From: Bidens hawaiensis
Lineage: Eukaryota; Streptophyta; Magnoliopsida; Asterales; Asteraceae
Direction: 5' to 3'
NCBI GenBank assembly: GCA_021521415.1
Contig: JAIQDT010006447.1
Coordinates: 1-64,000 of the forward strand
Length of the DNA stretch: 64,000 bases
The translations under genes were made by a program, and so were the position numbers. The notes beneath the pieces are model-generated. The model saw only the letters and a list, made by a program, of their open reading frames with translations, did not search any database and had not been told where the DNA came from. Shown piece by piece: positions 21,251 to 34,327 of this stretch (within the stretch, counting starts at the first letter, position 1; each line of letters opens with the position of its first letter).

Positions 21251-23631
21251 ATGACTTTGATAAACATCACTGAACTGGTAAAGATGGAAGTTGAAGCTGG
21301 CTTAGTGACTAAAGCTCCAAAGTTACTTAAAGTCACTGATTTTGTTGCGTGGAAAGACTGATTTGGGCAGTATGTGAAATATCAAGATGCAAAGATATGA
21401 GTCTGTAATGAGTATGGATATATCCCACGAAAAACTGAGTTCGAAGGTCGTGAGCAACTAAAGAAGTATAATAAGATGGAGGATGAGTAGAAGAAAATGT
21501 ATGAGGCTGAGAGTAAAGCACTTGCTGCAATCACCATGGCACTGCCTCAGGAAATTTTTCATACTTTCAGAAAGTACAAGTCTGCTAGAGAATTGTGGGA
21601 AGCATTAGAGAACCACTATGAAGGAAACGTTGGGGTTCAGAATTCAAAGTCAAAATTGTTGAAAACTCAATTCTCGGTGTTCAAGTACTTTAAGAATGAA
21701 TCACTTGATGATATCATCACAAGATACTATCACCTTATGACAGAATTGAACAACTACTCCATAAAGTATACAGAGGCAGAAATTGTAGAAAAACTTCTGG
21801 ATGCTCTACCACCAAAATGGGAAATATACACAGTCTTATGACAGAAGATAAAGATTTTGAAAACTTTGAGTTGGAAAAGGTGGTCAACAAGTTACGTAAT
21901 TATGAGCTTAATATGATAAGAAAAGAGACTCTTACTGATCAGGTTCATGATCCAGGAATGTATGGTGCAAGAGGGTCTCCAAACTCAAGCTCTAAATCAG
22001 AATTGACTGCTTATTACTCCGGAGGCGAATCAAACTCTACTCAAGATGGTCATGTGGTGATGAATATGGAATGGGATATATGCTTTGTATCCGGTGGAAG
22101 TATCTCTTCAAAACCTTAGTCCTCAGTAGGTAACTCTTCCACTAGTTCTTCAAGTGCGAATTACTCAAAGATTCCTATGACTGTAAAATCTGCTGAACAA
22201 CAATTTGCTCTTTATGCTTCTTTCATCGCATCTTATGAAAATTACATCAAAGGAAAGAAAGTTGACCCTGCAACCTTGGATGAGGATTATGATCAGATAG
22301 ATGTTGATGACATGGAATAAATGGATCTGCAGTGGCAAATGGCAATGATAGTAAGAAGGGTGAAACAGTTTATGAAGAAGACTGGAAGAAAGTTCGTAGG
22401 AGAGAGACCGGGATTTGACAAGTCAAAGGTTCATTGCTATAACTATCAACAAAATGGACAATTTGCAAGAGAATGTACAAATTAAAGAGTTGAACGGAGT
22501 CAGAATAGGGCTGCTTAACAGAACGAGAATGTGAATGGTACTGAAGCAAAAGCCATGGTGTCTCAACAGAATGGTGGTTATAATTGGAACATCAAAGTTG
22601 AGGAGGTGATTGAACAAGAGAATCTGGTGAATATCGTGACTGGAAGATGTGACAAGGAATCAGTAGAGGATCAAGCGTACATGGCAGAAGTGAATGATCA
22701 GCTCTCAGAGGTATGTTCCGAACCTCATTGTTAACAATGTGAAAAACTGTCTGATCAATTAAAAGCTTTAACCGATCAGTATGTTAATTTGGATAAAGAA
22801 TTAAAAATGTTAAAAGAGGAACATCATTATTCCAAAAATAAGAAAAATAGTTACTCGGTAAAAATAAAAGCTAGTGAAAAAGACATAAGAAGCCTTAAGG
22901 CCACCCTAGCTGAGAAAATACAAGTCATTGATCTTAGTTATGAAGTTGTAGAAGAAAAGACCAAACTGATAGCTAAAAAGGATAAACAGATAGCTGATTA
23001 CCAAGTAAAAGTGGTGGAATTGAACAATTTAGGAATTCTTCTGTGATGCTTGATCATATACTAAGCGTTCAACGTTCCACAATCAACAAATGGGGGATTG
23101 GGTTCACAGAAGTTCCACCACCTTTCAATAATAATTATACTTATAATCCCTGTAATCAGCCATCTGTTTGTGTTGAAACTGATCAGACAATACCAATTAA
23201 GGTCCAGGAAAACAATACCGTCATTAATATGAACGAAGCGGTTCTGAAAAATTCTCATGTCACAAGTCCAGTTTCAAATTCTGAAAAGTCCGTCGACTCT
23301 GTTAAGATGAGTGATGAAGTTGTGTTACTTAAACGGGGGGAATTATACGTTTGATGAAATGAAATCTTCCTTAAACCCATATGTTCCCCCCTATGTGAGA
23401 CAAACTGTCAGTAACACAACCTCATCTTCTGCAGCAACTCTCGAAACGGAAACGGACACTAATAGTTCGAACAAGAGTTGTTTTAGATGTAACAAGATAG
23501 GACACTTTGTCAATAACTTTCCGCTGAAAATGAAGAAATCTAAAAATATGAGGCCAGCTAAAACTGAGAATAAAACGAACTTTAAAACTGGTGCTGGTAA
23601 GAATTCTAACACATCCAACTTTAATCGTTAG
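21251..23631 (+). pseudogene. Copia-1 gag with coiled coil and two zinc-knuckle regions
   Basis: The ATG at 21251 starts a frame with the copia gag (UBN2-type) region: ARELWEALENHYEGN and the YYHLMTELN stretch. TGA near 21359, another TGA near 21397 and TAG near 21488 interrupt it, and a frameshift near 21838 moves the reading. A first zinc knuckle (near 22435) is damaged: CYNYQQNGQFAREC lacks the second Cys and the His. A charged coiled-coil-like stretch (22738-23041) follows, rich in Lys, Glu and Leu. A second knuckle near 23480, CFRCNKIGHFVNNF, lacks its last Cys. A long gag with these parts is typical of large plant copia elements with additional genes. Confidence 0.75.
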
Positions 23632-23894
23632 ACAAATTCAATATTTCAAAGAAACCAACCTCGTTTTTTTCCAGTCAATCACAGAACGGGTAATTTTGAA
23701 TCCATTAATGCTAGAAACTCAAGGATGTTTGGATGGCCTCATAATCAGTTTTCTAAAAATCTTCCATTCAGTTCAAATGGAAACTTCCCTCAAATGAACT
23801 TTAGGCAACCAAGGAATTGGATGCCGTTTAATAGGTTAGACCAACCCAAGACCAAAGGTCTTGGGTCCCTCACTTTTAATTTGTCTCTTTAACT

Positions 23895-25310
23895 GTGAAG
23901 GAACAGTCGAACATGGCTGTGAACAACATGTGGATTGTCGACAGTGGATGTTCCCGGCACATGATAGGTAACAAGAAATTGTTATGTGATTGGAAAGTTG
24001 TTCAAGGAGGAAGGGTTAGTTTTGCAGGAGAAAGTGGAGGAAAAATTACTAGAATTGGTACTGTTACTAATGGGAGAATCAAGTTGGAAAAGGTTAATTT
24101 CGTGGAAGAGTTAAAACAAAATCTTCTGAGTGTCTCGCGGATCTGTGACAAAGAATACACTGTGCACTTTACAAAGGATGAGGCACTCGTGCTTTATCCT
24201 GGTTTCAAGATTCCCGAAACCTGGGTTGTGATGAAAGCTCCAAGAGAGAAGAATACATATGTGATGGACATGAGGTCAACCGAGATGGCGACGGAAGAAT
24301 CATGTCTCTTGTCAAAAGCAACAGAGTCCGAGTCGGAATTGTGGCATTGAAGGATGGGTCATATCCATCTACGAAAGTTGAACTGCATTGTCAAGAATGG
24401 GCTGGTACTTAGGGTTCCTTTAAAGAATTTCAACTTTGAAGATCAATGTCTGTCATGCAAGAAAGGAAAGCATCACAAGAAACCACATCACTCCAAACTG
24501 GTTAACTCAATAGTCACTCCCATGGACTTGCTCCATATGGATCTATTTGGCCCCATAAATGTTAAAAGCCTAGGTGGAACATCCTATTGCTTGATTGTGA
24601 CTGATGACTACTCACGCTACTCATGGGTGTATTTTCTGAAAGCTAAAGATGAAACAGTACTGTTGGTAATTAACTTGATTACCAAAGTGGAAAATATTGT
24701 TGGGGGAAAGGTCAAATTCATCATAAAAGCCGGCAGAAAGTGGAAAATGTTTTGTCTGCAGAAAGGGATTGAGCATCAGTTTAGCGCACCATATACTCCG
24801 CAACAGAATGGTGAAGCTGAAAGGAAGACTAGAACTCTAATCGAGGGCACCAGGACTATGCTGGCTGATGCTAAACTTCCCGTGGTGTTCTGGGCTGAGG
24901 CTGTTGCCACGGCCTGCTATATCCTTAATCGTGTTTTAACTGTTAAAAGATTAAATAAAACTTGTTATGAATTAATGCATGGTAGAAAGCCAAATCTGAA
25001 AGGTCTTGAAACTTTTGGGTCCCCATGTTCGATCTTAAAGACTAACTCAAAATTTGGTGAGAAAGCTGACGAATGTATTCTTGTTGGCTACGTTGTTGGG
25101 TCACCCAACAGAAGAGTATTTAATCAATCAAACAACAAGGTTGAGGTGGTCTGTAACACTGACATTACAAGTTACAAATCACCAAAGCCGAGCATGGGAC
25201 CAGCTGAGGCTTTCGATTATGATAAATTATTTAAATCTTTTAATTTACCATCTTTTGGTTGTGCATATACAGAAGAAAGGATGGCCACTCAGATGCTACT
25301 CGATGAATAA
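23895..25310 (+). pseudogene. Copia-1 protease and integrase
   Basis: The protease has WIVDSGCSRHM (active site DSG intact) and the later LLSVSRICD. The pre-integrase region ends in SELWH, then a TGA (24348-24350), after which the same frame continues with RMGHIHLRKL. The zinc region has CLSCKKGKHHK. In the catalytic core the first Asp is kept (LLHMDLFGP) and the Glu is kept (PQQNGEAERK). The second Asp motif, normally SDNGTEF, reads IIKAGRKWKMF and has lost the catalytic Asp, so this integrase would be inactive even if expressed. The frame ends at a TAA at 25308-25310. Confidence 0.87.
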
Positions 25311-25319
25311 GAGGCCATT

Positions 25320-26832
25320 ATGCATCGTCCACAGTGTAATGAAAAAGAATCTACCACGTCAAGTGCTGTTGAAACTCCTGCTGTCTCAAGTGGTGATGAC
25401 TTTTTCAATCCGTTTCACACTCAACACAATTCAGATGATGTCTCTCTAAATCTTGAAGAAAACTTAGAGGTTTGGGCTGTCCAAACCACCAAAATCCACA
25501 AGAATCATCCTTTAAAAAATGTGATCGGTAATCCTTCTGATGGAGTCAGAACCAGAAGAAGCTTGGAAGAAAATACATGTGTGTATGCAAGCATTAAAGA
25601 CACTGGTATTATGAATGAATGCTTGTATGCTTGCTTTATTAGTTAGATTGCACCAAAGAACTATCAGATGGCACTGAAGGATAGCTCGTGGGTAGAAGCC
25701 ATGCAGGAAGAATTAGCTCAATTTCACAAAATGAAAGTATGGCAGTTGGTTGAAAAGCCACGAAATGTGAATGCAATCGGTACGAAGTGGGTATTCAAAT
25801 GCAAGCGAGATGAGAAAGGGGTAATCGTCCGTAACAAGGCAAGGTTAGTAGTCAAAGGATTTAACCAACAAGAAGGGATCGACTACAATTAAGTGTTTTC
25901 TCCTGTGGCAAGACTAGAGGCAATTCGACTTTTCTTGGCCTTTGCTGCACACAAAGAGATGAAGGTGTTTCAGCTTGATGTGAAAATTGTGTTCCTAAAT
26001 GGCAAGGTCTATGAAGTGGTATATGTCGAGCAACCTCCGGGCTTTCCTGATCCAAACTTTCCAGATCATGTATACAAGCTCAGTAAAGCATTATATAGCC
26101 TACATCAGGCTCCACGAGCTTGGTACGCAACTTTATCTGATTATTTGCTGGAAAATGGGTTTGTGAGAGGAAAGATCGACAGTACATTATTTTTAAAGTG
26201 GAATGGCAAAGACTTTCTTCTCGTCCAGGTCTACGTGGACGATATCATCTTCGGAGCCTCAAAGATTTCTATGTGTCAGGAGTTTGAAGCGGTCATGAAG
26301 AAAAGGTTTGAGATGAGCGCCATGGGTGAATTAACTTCCTTTTTGGGATTACAGGTAGATCAGAAGAAGGATGGCATGTTCATTCATCAAACTAAATATG
26401 TTCACGATGTGCTTAAGCGTTTTAAGATGGAAGAAGGCACCCCGTTTGACACTCCGATCTGTGTCAACCACAAACTAGGTGCTGACTTCGAAAGTGATGA
26501 AGATGTGGATCCCACTCAGTATCCGGCTATTATAGGTTCTTTGATATATCTAACTGCTTCTAGACCTGACATTATGTTTGTAGTTTGTCTTTGTGCTCGT
26601 TTTCAGGCTAACCCAAAGGAATCGCGCATGAAGGGAGTGAAGAGGATTTTGTGGAATCTTAAAGGAAAGCCTAAGTTGGGTCTCTGGTATCCAAAAGGAG
26701 GAGAACTGGATCTGGTAGCATACACGGACTCTGACTATGGAGGATTCAATTAGAACAGGAAGTCAACAACTGGTGGCTGTCAATTTCTCGGAGGAAGATT
26801 AGTGTCTTGGCAGTGCAAGAAGCAGACCTATG
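25320..26832 (+). pseudogene. Copia-1 reverse transcriptase and first part of RNase H
   Basis: All in one frame but cut by TAG (25644-25646), TAA (25890-25892) and TAG (26751-26753). The start has SSWVEAMQEELAQF and GTKWVFKCKRDEKG. The palm has VFSPVARLEAIRLFLA, QLDVKIVFLNG and the intact catalytic YVDDIIFGAS. RNase H begins with DSDYGGFN and STTGGCQFLGGRLVSW. At base 26832 the Tekay-1 insertion starts, with CTATG (26828-26832) repeated at 37749-37753, where the RNase H continues. Bases 25311-25667 encode the loosely conserved link between integrase and reverse transcriptase. Confidence 0.9.
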
Positions 26833-29355
26833 TGTCACACCCTCAAAATCCACTAACGGAGTTTTACCGTCAGAGGGTGTGAACTAACAGGATCGGAATC
26901 ATTAGTTATAATCAAACCATAAAAACATTAAGTGAAAATAAGTGCGGAAGCGTAAAAACATAGACCAAGTGTTGCGCCACGCATGGCGACTTAAAAACCC
27001 ACATAGTAACAGTTTAAAACAAGTTTGCATAATCAATAGTGTTCAAAACAATGCATGCTCCTATACTGCGCGCCCGCCTCGGCTACCTGAGAATAACATA
27101 CTAAAAGTGTCAACACGAGGTTGGTGAGTTCACAAGTTTATATAAAATAAAGCGTTTAGCATTTTGCGTTTAGCGTTTAGCGTTTTGCGTTTAGCGTTAC
27201 CAGATAGTGTTAAATCAATTATATATCTATAGGTAGCAAGCCTATAAAGCAAGTATTACTAAGTGTTCGACACCGAAGCTAACTGTTTATCAAGTGCCTT
27301 GCTACCAGGTCATCCAGACCATGGTAATGTGTTAGCCAAAATTACACCCACTCGACCTCCAGTCGAGTTTAGCGTTGGGTGGGGTTTGTCAAACCCAGTA
27401 GTACTACTCAACATTGACTCGCTATTTTCCAATACTAAACGGTTCGATGTGTAGGACTTCAATTGTTTCGTTTTCCACTTAGCCTTTACAAGTGATATAT
27501 AATTTACTAACAAAATCTAAAAGCATTTTCGGAGTATGTTATCTCCCCCAAGTGAAAAGCGTTTAAAGAGTTTAAAAGGGGTAAGTGAAACTCACTGTTT
27601 GCGAAGATTACTAAAAACAAAAGTCCGAGAGATGCGCGTCACAGAAAAATCCTCACTCGAGCTCTAAGACAAAAATGAGATTTTTCTAAGTATTTAAGCT
27701 ATTAACGAGTCTTTAGACTCGGCACGTAATACCTATGTAAATAATACACTTCGTGTTTCGTTTGTAAATTTCGTGTGACTCGACAAGCACATTAGTGACT
27801 CGTTACAAGTGTAAACAACTTCTCAAGCATCAAGTATAAACATAGCATACTTCTAGTAATGATCTAACACAAGGGTATTTTGGTCAAACACGTAGCAATT
27901 ATCGATTATCAACATATTTCATGTACTTTCGCCTAACTCAGCAACTAGCTTTACCGAGACATATTACTACTAGTAAAGATTACTCTAATTCACTGATCAT
28001 AACTCATCAATTAATTCATCAAAAATCATCACAAAAGCCTACATGTGTTAGGTTTCCAAAACATATTTTATTATATTTTTATTCCACATAGATTTCTCAC
28101 AATGATCAAAACATTACAGCAAACTCATAACAGTCAAATTCATGCACAACAGAATGTTATTTGAAATTCCCGTTAAATGAAAAATCTAATCAATGCAAGA
28201 CCAATTGGGTTTGGTTCTTAACTCAACAAGTTAACTTCCAAAAGTGTAACCAACCCATTTGGTCTTGTAGTTCACGAGATATAATATTTACAAAACAACC
28301 TAACAGCAGGTCTCACAATTCAGATTTGCACAACGTTTTTGTAAAATCATAAAAGTTAACTTTTACATGTCCAAAAATTACAAATTTATATTCCTTAGAA
28401 ATTAGACTCAACCTAGTACACTGTAGTATTAATAATCCCGACCAATTCTCACATGCACACCCCGTTACAGTCAATTGAACATCAACAACACAATCTGTCC
28501 AGAAACTGTTTGCATCCAAACTCAACATATTAACCATCTATAGACCACAATCCGTTCATATGACATTCTAGACACCCAAATCACTATCCATGCACATCAA
28601 TTACACACCACACACATGATTAGGGTTTTACTTGAACTCAAAATCAAAGAAACAAGCGATTAACATGCAATAACATCGATTCTAGTTATCAAATCAACAA
28701 TCAATACATAATTAAACATCATCTAATCAAAACAAACCATATGAACACCATATATATGATTTTCGGATTCTAGGGTTTATAATTATACCTTCAAAAGCAC
28801 AAAACTAAGCAAGAGGAAGGTGGAAGATGGCTAGAAACGGGTGTAGGATGCTTCAATTGTGAAAAACAAGATCAAAAACCAAGTGATATGTGTGTGTGTG
28901 TGTGAGCCGATCGCAAGGAGAGGGGAAGGGGGGGGCTGCCGTCGGGTATGAGGGAGAGAGAAGAGAGAGTTAGGGTTTAGGTTAATATCATTATTTATAA
29001 TAAGATGTTACACTTTAGTCCCTCAACTTCTAGTTTGCTAACTTTCTAGTATAATTAACTTAGTTCTTGTTTCTTGTCTAGCATCACACATAATATAATC
29101 AAGTATCACATATGTCTAACACATAATTATCACATAATTATTGTTTCGACATTTTTCGTTTATTCACTAATGGTTTGCGTCAACTCGTTTGCGTTTCGGT
29201 GCAATTCCCGAAAGACTACACATGTAGTAATTGTCAAGCGTCATTTAAACCCTAGTTTAAATGTAATGGGATGTGCGTTATAGATCCAGTGATCTTAAGT
29301 TTGAATTGACGGAGTTTGAGTTAACAGAGTTAACCTGAAATTGACGAGTGTCACA
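26833..29355 (-). repeat. Tekay-1 3' LTR
   Basis: On the plus strand it runs from TGTCACACCC to GAGTGTCACA. It matches 35245-37748 with small differences: CATGGCGACTT against CAGAGCGACTT, a longer GT run near 28890, and a different number of GCGTTTA/GCGTTTT heptamers near 27150-27200. In element direction it has the CTCACCAACCTCGTGTTGAC stretch followed by TCTCAGGT (reverse of 27080-27140) also found in the other chromovirus LTRs here. The short open frames inside are not genes. Confidence 0.95.
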
Positions 29356-29487
29356 TCATTCCCATGTTAAAGAATTTTCGTCCCGAAAATTTGAGTCTAG
29401 TCGTGATGAGTGTCTGAAAAAGTAAGAAAAATTTTCAGTTTGTCATATCATCCCCTAGTAGAAAGAAATTTCGTCCCGAAATTTAAT
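29356..29487 (-). other. Tekay-1 3' untranslated segment
   Basis: A short non-coding link between the end of pol (29488) and the 3' LTR. In element direction it has TTTCGGGACGAAATTTC and CGGGACGAAAATTC, two copies of a word also seen before LTR-A (19361-19380). The stretch GGGAATGA directly before the LTR may serve as polypurine tract. Confidence 0.65.
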
Positions 29488-29967
29488 TCATACCTCCGGT
29501 GATTTCTGGCGGTTTGTCGGGTTTCGCGGTTTTCTGTGTTTGGTCAACCCTTCAAAAAGGTGAGGATATTTTTTCATCATTTGATCCTCGCGTTCCCACG
29601 TGAACTCCGGTCCACGTCTCGAGTTCCAACGAACCTTAACGATTGGAATCTTGCTGTGCTTGAGTGTTTTGGTTTCCCAATACAAAACTTCGGCTGGTTC
29701 TTCAATGAAGCGTAACTGTTCATCAACTTGCAATTCGCCCAAAGGGACTGCTTGGGTTTCATCGGAAAGGCATTTCTTCAAGTTGGATACGTGGAATACA
29801 TTGTGTACGCCACTGAGTTCTGTTGGTAAGTCCAGTCGGTACGCCACCGGACCAATGCGCTCAGTTATCCGGTAAGGACCAACGTATCGTGGATTGAGTT
29901 TGTTTCGCTTTCCAAAGCGAACCACACCTTTCCAAGGTGAGACTTTGAGTAATACTTGGTCGTTCAA
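29488..29967 (-). pseudogene. Tekay-1 integrase C-terminus with chromodomain-like tail
   Basis: This is the same frame as the rest of pol, separated from it only by the TGA at 30019-30021. It encodes the GPY/F-type region (NPRYVGPYRITERIGPVAY), HNVFHVSNLKKCL, and a tail with IVKVRWNSRRGPEFTWERED, which is the chromodomain-like region of Tekay elements. That tail is thought to steer integration by reading chromatin marks. It ends at TAA... in frame at 29488-29490 near KSPEV. Confidence 0.86.
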
Positions 29968-30018
29968 TTGAAATTCGAGAGGCTTTCGGCGCTTATCGGC
30001 GTAACTCTTTTGGCGATC

Positions 30019-32361
30019 TCATGCTGCTTCCATGCGGTTTCGGATTTGAACAATCTTTTCAGAGGTTTCGAGTACCAATTCTGGACCAGTGATTTGGCTG
30101 TCACCCACCTCTACCCAGCAGAGAGGTGATCGACACTTCCGTCCGTACAGCGCTTCAAACGGTGCTGCTTTAATACTTGCGTGGTAGCTGTTATTATACG
30201 AAAATTCTACCAAGGGTAAGTGGGGTTCCCAACTTTTTCCGAAATCCAACACGCATGCACTCAACATGTCCTCCAAGGTCTGAATGGTGCGCTCACTTAG
30301 CCCATCCGTCTGAGGATGGTATGCGGTGCTCATATCCAGGCGGGTACCTAGTGCGCTTTGAAGTGACTTCCAAAAGTGCGAAGTGAAACGAGAATCTCGA
30401 TCAGAAATGATTGAGACAGGCACTCCGTGTCTAGACACTACTTCCTTCATGTAGACGCGAGTCAATCTTTCCATTTTGTTCGATTCCTTAATCGCTAAGA
30501 AGTGTGCAGACTTAGTCAATCGGTCAACGATCACCCAGATGGTATCACATCCCGTCGGTGTTTTAGGTAATCCCGTGATAAAATCCATTGAAATGTGTTC
30601 CCATTTCCACATTGGAAGTTCCGGTTGCTGTAGCAGGCCAGATGGTTTCTGATATTCTATTTTGACTCTTGCACAAGTCAAGCATTTGCTCACGTAGGTG
30701 GCAATGTCGGCTTTCATGTTTGGCCACCAGTAAAGTGCCTTTAAGTCATGGTACATTTTATCCGAACCAGGGTGGATAGAATATCGGGACTTATGTGCTT
30801 CGTCCATCACTAGGGTTCTCAACTCTCCGTATCGTGGAATCCAAATCCGATTCTCAAAATATCGGACCCCGTCCAATTTGGTTTCGAGTTGCCTGTTCAT
30901 GCCCCGCATGAGTTCTGATGGAAGATTATTATCTTTCAAAGCTTCGAGTTGCGCATCGCGAATCTGATCGGGTAAGTTGGCATGAATCGTAAGTTGCAGT
31001 GCTCGCACTCGCCTGGGTTTATCGTTTTCTTTTCTGCTGAGAGCGTCGGCCACTACATTGGCCTTTCCAGGGTGGTACTTGATGGCACAATCATAATCCT
31101 TAAGCAGCTCGACCCAGCGACGCTGTCGCATGTTCAGCTCCTTCTGATCGTAGATATGTTGAAGACTCTTGTGGTCGGTGTAAATGGTAAACTTGGTACC
31201 GTACAAGTAATGCCTCCATATCTTACGAGCAAACACCACAGCTCCAAGTTCCAAGTCATGGGTCGTGTAGTTCTTCTCGTGAATCCGTAGTTGTCGAGAG
31301 GCATAGTCTATAACCTTCTCGAGTTGCATCAACACGCAACCGAGACCTTGTATCGATGCGTCACAATGTACCTCAAAATTCTCTGTTCCCTCGGGAAGGG
31401 CTAGAATAGGGGCGCTACAGAGTTTGGTTTTCAACAGTTGGAAAGCGGATTCTTGCGCGTCACCCCAATTGTACTTAGTACCCTTGTGAGTCAAAGCGGT
31501 GAGAGGTTGAGCAATCTTTGAAAATCCCTCGATAAAGCGCCGGTAGTAGCCGGCCAGTCCTAGGAATTGCCGCACCTCAGTCGGAGTCTTAGGTGCTTCC
31601 CAGTTTTTGATAGCCTGTACCTTACCGGGATCGACATGGATACCATTCTCGTTGATCACATGTCCTAAAAAGTGAACCTCGCGAAGCCAAAATTCGCATT
31701 TCGAGAGTTTAGCGTACAGTTGTTCCTTCTTCAACAATTCCAGAATCAACCTCAAGTGTTCTTCGTGGTCAGCCTCGTCCTTGGAGTATACGAGAATATC
31801 ATCAATGAAAACAATCACAAACTTGTCGAGGTACGCCTTGCATACTCGATTCATGAGATCCATAAATATGGCTGGTGCGTTGGTTAAGCCAAAAGGCATA
31901 ACTGAAAACTCGAAGTGTCCGTATCGTGTTCTGAAAGCCGTCTTTGAGATGTCTTCTTCGCGCACTCTTAATTGATGGTAACCAGACCGCAGATCGATCT
32001 TCGAGTAGTAACTCGATCCTTGGAGTTGGTCAAACAGATCGTCAATTCGGGATAAGGGATAACGATTCTTAATCGTCACCTTGTTCAACTCCCGGTAGTC
32101 GATACACATGCGAAAAGTCCCGTCCTTCTTTCGGACAAATAAGACAGGGGCTCCCCATGGCGATGAGCTAGGTCGGATGAAACCTTTATCCAACAAATCT
32201 TGCAACTGAGTGGACAACTCCTGAAGCTCCGCCGGTGCGAGCCGATATGGGGCTCGTGCTATGGGCGCTGCACCGGGGGTCAATTCGATTTTGAATTCGA
32301 CTTGTCGAATAGGAGGGAGTCCAGGCAAATCCTCTGGGAAAACTTCCGGAAAATCTCGCAC
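30019..32361 (-). pseudogene. Tekay-1 reverse transcriptase, RNase H and integrase core
   Basis: 780 codons without a stop. The reverse transcriptase has [32 protein letters not shown] and the catalytic FIDD box at residues 185-188. RNase H has [16 protein letters not shown] and [11 protein letters not shown]. Integrase has the zinc region ending CLTCARVK, and catalytic Asp (SMDFITGLP), Asp (ISDRDSRF) and Glu (LSERTIQ), all intact. The frame is continuous with gag upstream (TGA at 32437-32439) and with the C-terminus downstream (TGA at 30019-30021). Both stops fit CGA to TGA, one C-to-T change each. The Met at 32361 is internal. Confidence 0.94.
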
Positions 32362-32436
32362 AATCGGTATATCTTCGATTCGCTTCTCCTCTGCGGGTTT
32401 CTCGACAATATGCGCTAAAATTGCCGGATGACCCTT

Positions 32437-34074
32437 TCATAGATACTTCTGCGCCTTCATGAGGGTGATGACGCTGGTGGTCATGCCGCTTTTCTCGCCT
32501 TGAATCGAAATAATCTCGCCGGAATGGGTAGTGATGTGGACTATCTTGTCGTGACATATAATCTCCGCTCGGTTCTCGGATAACCAGTCCATGTCCATGC
32601 CGACAACGACATCGAAACTACCTAGCGTAAAAGGTATAAGGTCGATATCAAAAATATGACCTGACAATTTCAACTTACATCCCGCAAGTAATTGAGTCGT
32701 TTCTACAGACTTACCGTCAGCTAATTCAACACGAAACTTAGCATCTAACGGAGTTGGAGTTAAGTCTAAGAGTTTACTAAAGGCTTTCGACACAAAACTC
32801 CTCTCAGCTCCAGTGTCAAACAATACAGAAGCAAAACAGTCGTTCACAGTAAACTTACCAGTCACCACATACGGATCGTTGCGGGCTTGACCCGACCCAA
32901 TGACGAAAGCTCTTCCTTTACCATTGCTTCCGCCACCGCTGCTGCCTCCATTGTTCTCGTTATGTTTTAGTTTGGGACAATCCTTCCTGAAATGACCCTC
33001 TTGACCGCACTCGAAACATCCTTTAGTCGTCATAGGTGGTTTAGGAGCACCCTTTGCAGCTAGGTCTCCCCTACATTCCTTGGCCTGATGACCCATTTTT
33101 CCGCATCTCAGACACTTGACACGGTCACACGAGCCAGCATGATGATAGTTGCACCTGTTGCATTTCGGGTGTTTCCCAGCATAGCCGCTCGAACCCTGCC
33201 CGCTACCGTTGTTGTTATTGTTGTGACCCTGATTATTGAAGCTCCGAGTGAGTTCGGGCTTACGGTAGTGTTGTTGCTGTGGGGGGTTCGAGGATAAGGA
33301 CCTGACGTTGTCGAACTTCCTCTTTCCATTACTCGGGTTGTTGTTGCTGTTGTCAATGCTCAGACTGTCACGAGCTTTAGTAGTTGAACCTCTAGGTGGT
33401 AACGCACCTTGGGTCACTGCTTGATCCGTCAGTTTGTGAGCTAACCGGATCGCTTGTTGAATCGTAGCGGTTCTGGAAGACGTCACCATGCCCTGAATTT
33501 GCGGTGCTAACCCGTCAATATACATCTCAATCCTCTTGCTCGGCGGGTCTACCATCCGTGGACACATCACAGCTAACTCGTGAGAACGGGTGGTGTAGGC
33601 TTCAATTTCGGAACCCACCATCTTCAACGACCAAAACTCGGATTTCAACTTTGCAATCTCCTCTCGAGGACAATACTCTTCACGCATCATATTCTTGAAT
33701 TCCTCCCAGTTCATAGCGTTAGCCAGTTCCAATCCAAGAATCTGCACATTCGAATTCCACCAAGTGAGAGCAGAATCTTCAAGTGTCCCAGCAGCAAATT
33801 TGACCCTACTGGCAGGTGGACAATTACACATCTCAAAAGCTGATTCGGCCTTCTCGGCCCATCGCAGGAAGCCTATAGCTCCCTCAGTGCCCTTAAACGA
33901 ACTGGGCTTGCAATCTAGGTAGTTCTTGAAAGTACACGTTCCAGTCGGACCTCCAGCTTGATTCTGGACATGTGCGGCTAGAGCGGCCGCCGCGTGGTCA
34001 TTCAGCAGGGTTTGGAGTTCTGCTGCAGTCAAGTTGATGTTACCGCGACCGTGTCCAGCGTTTCTTCCAGCCAT
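32437..34074 (-). pseudogene. Tekay-1 gag and protease
   Basis: 545 codons from the ATG at 34074. The gag domain spans about residues 45-220 (TCTFKNYLDCKPSSFKG, LTWWNSNVQ, REEYCPREEI). Three Cys/His knuckles follow near residues 305-316, 321-334 (CLRCGKMGHQAKEC) and 353-366 (CFECGQEGHFRKDC). The protease has its active site LFDTGAERSF at residues 418-427. The frame ends with the TGA at 32437-32439 after KAQKYL, where relatives continue into reverse transcriptase. Gag wording is close to what I recall from lettuce and sunflower elements, which is part of the reason for suggesting Asteraceae. Confidence 0.93.
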
Positions 34075-34327
34075 CTCCTAGAATCACATCATAAAATGTC
34101 AGACATGAATTTTCGGTTTCATATGCAACACACCATACATGTAATAGAAAGATAGGTAAGAAAGAAATAAAAGGAACAAACATCACATCTCAACCATATA
34201 TTAATCCAAATAATAATTCATGATTAAAACCATTGTATTCGCTACAAAGTATTTAAAATCAATCCTTAAAATCATAGAAAATAATAGTTTGAATGGAGAC
34301 AACCCCTCCATCTAGGTATTATCATCC

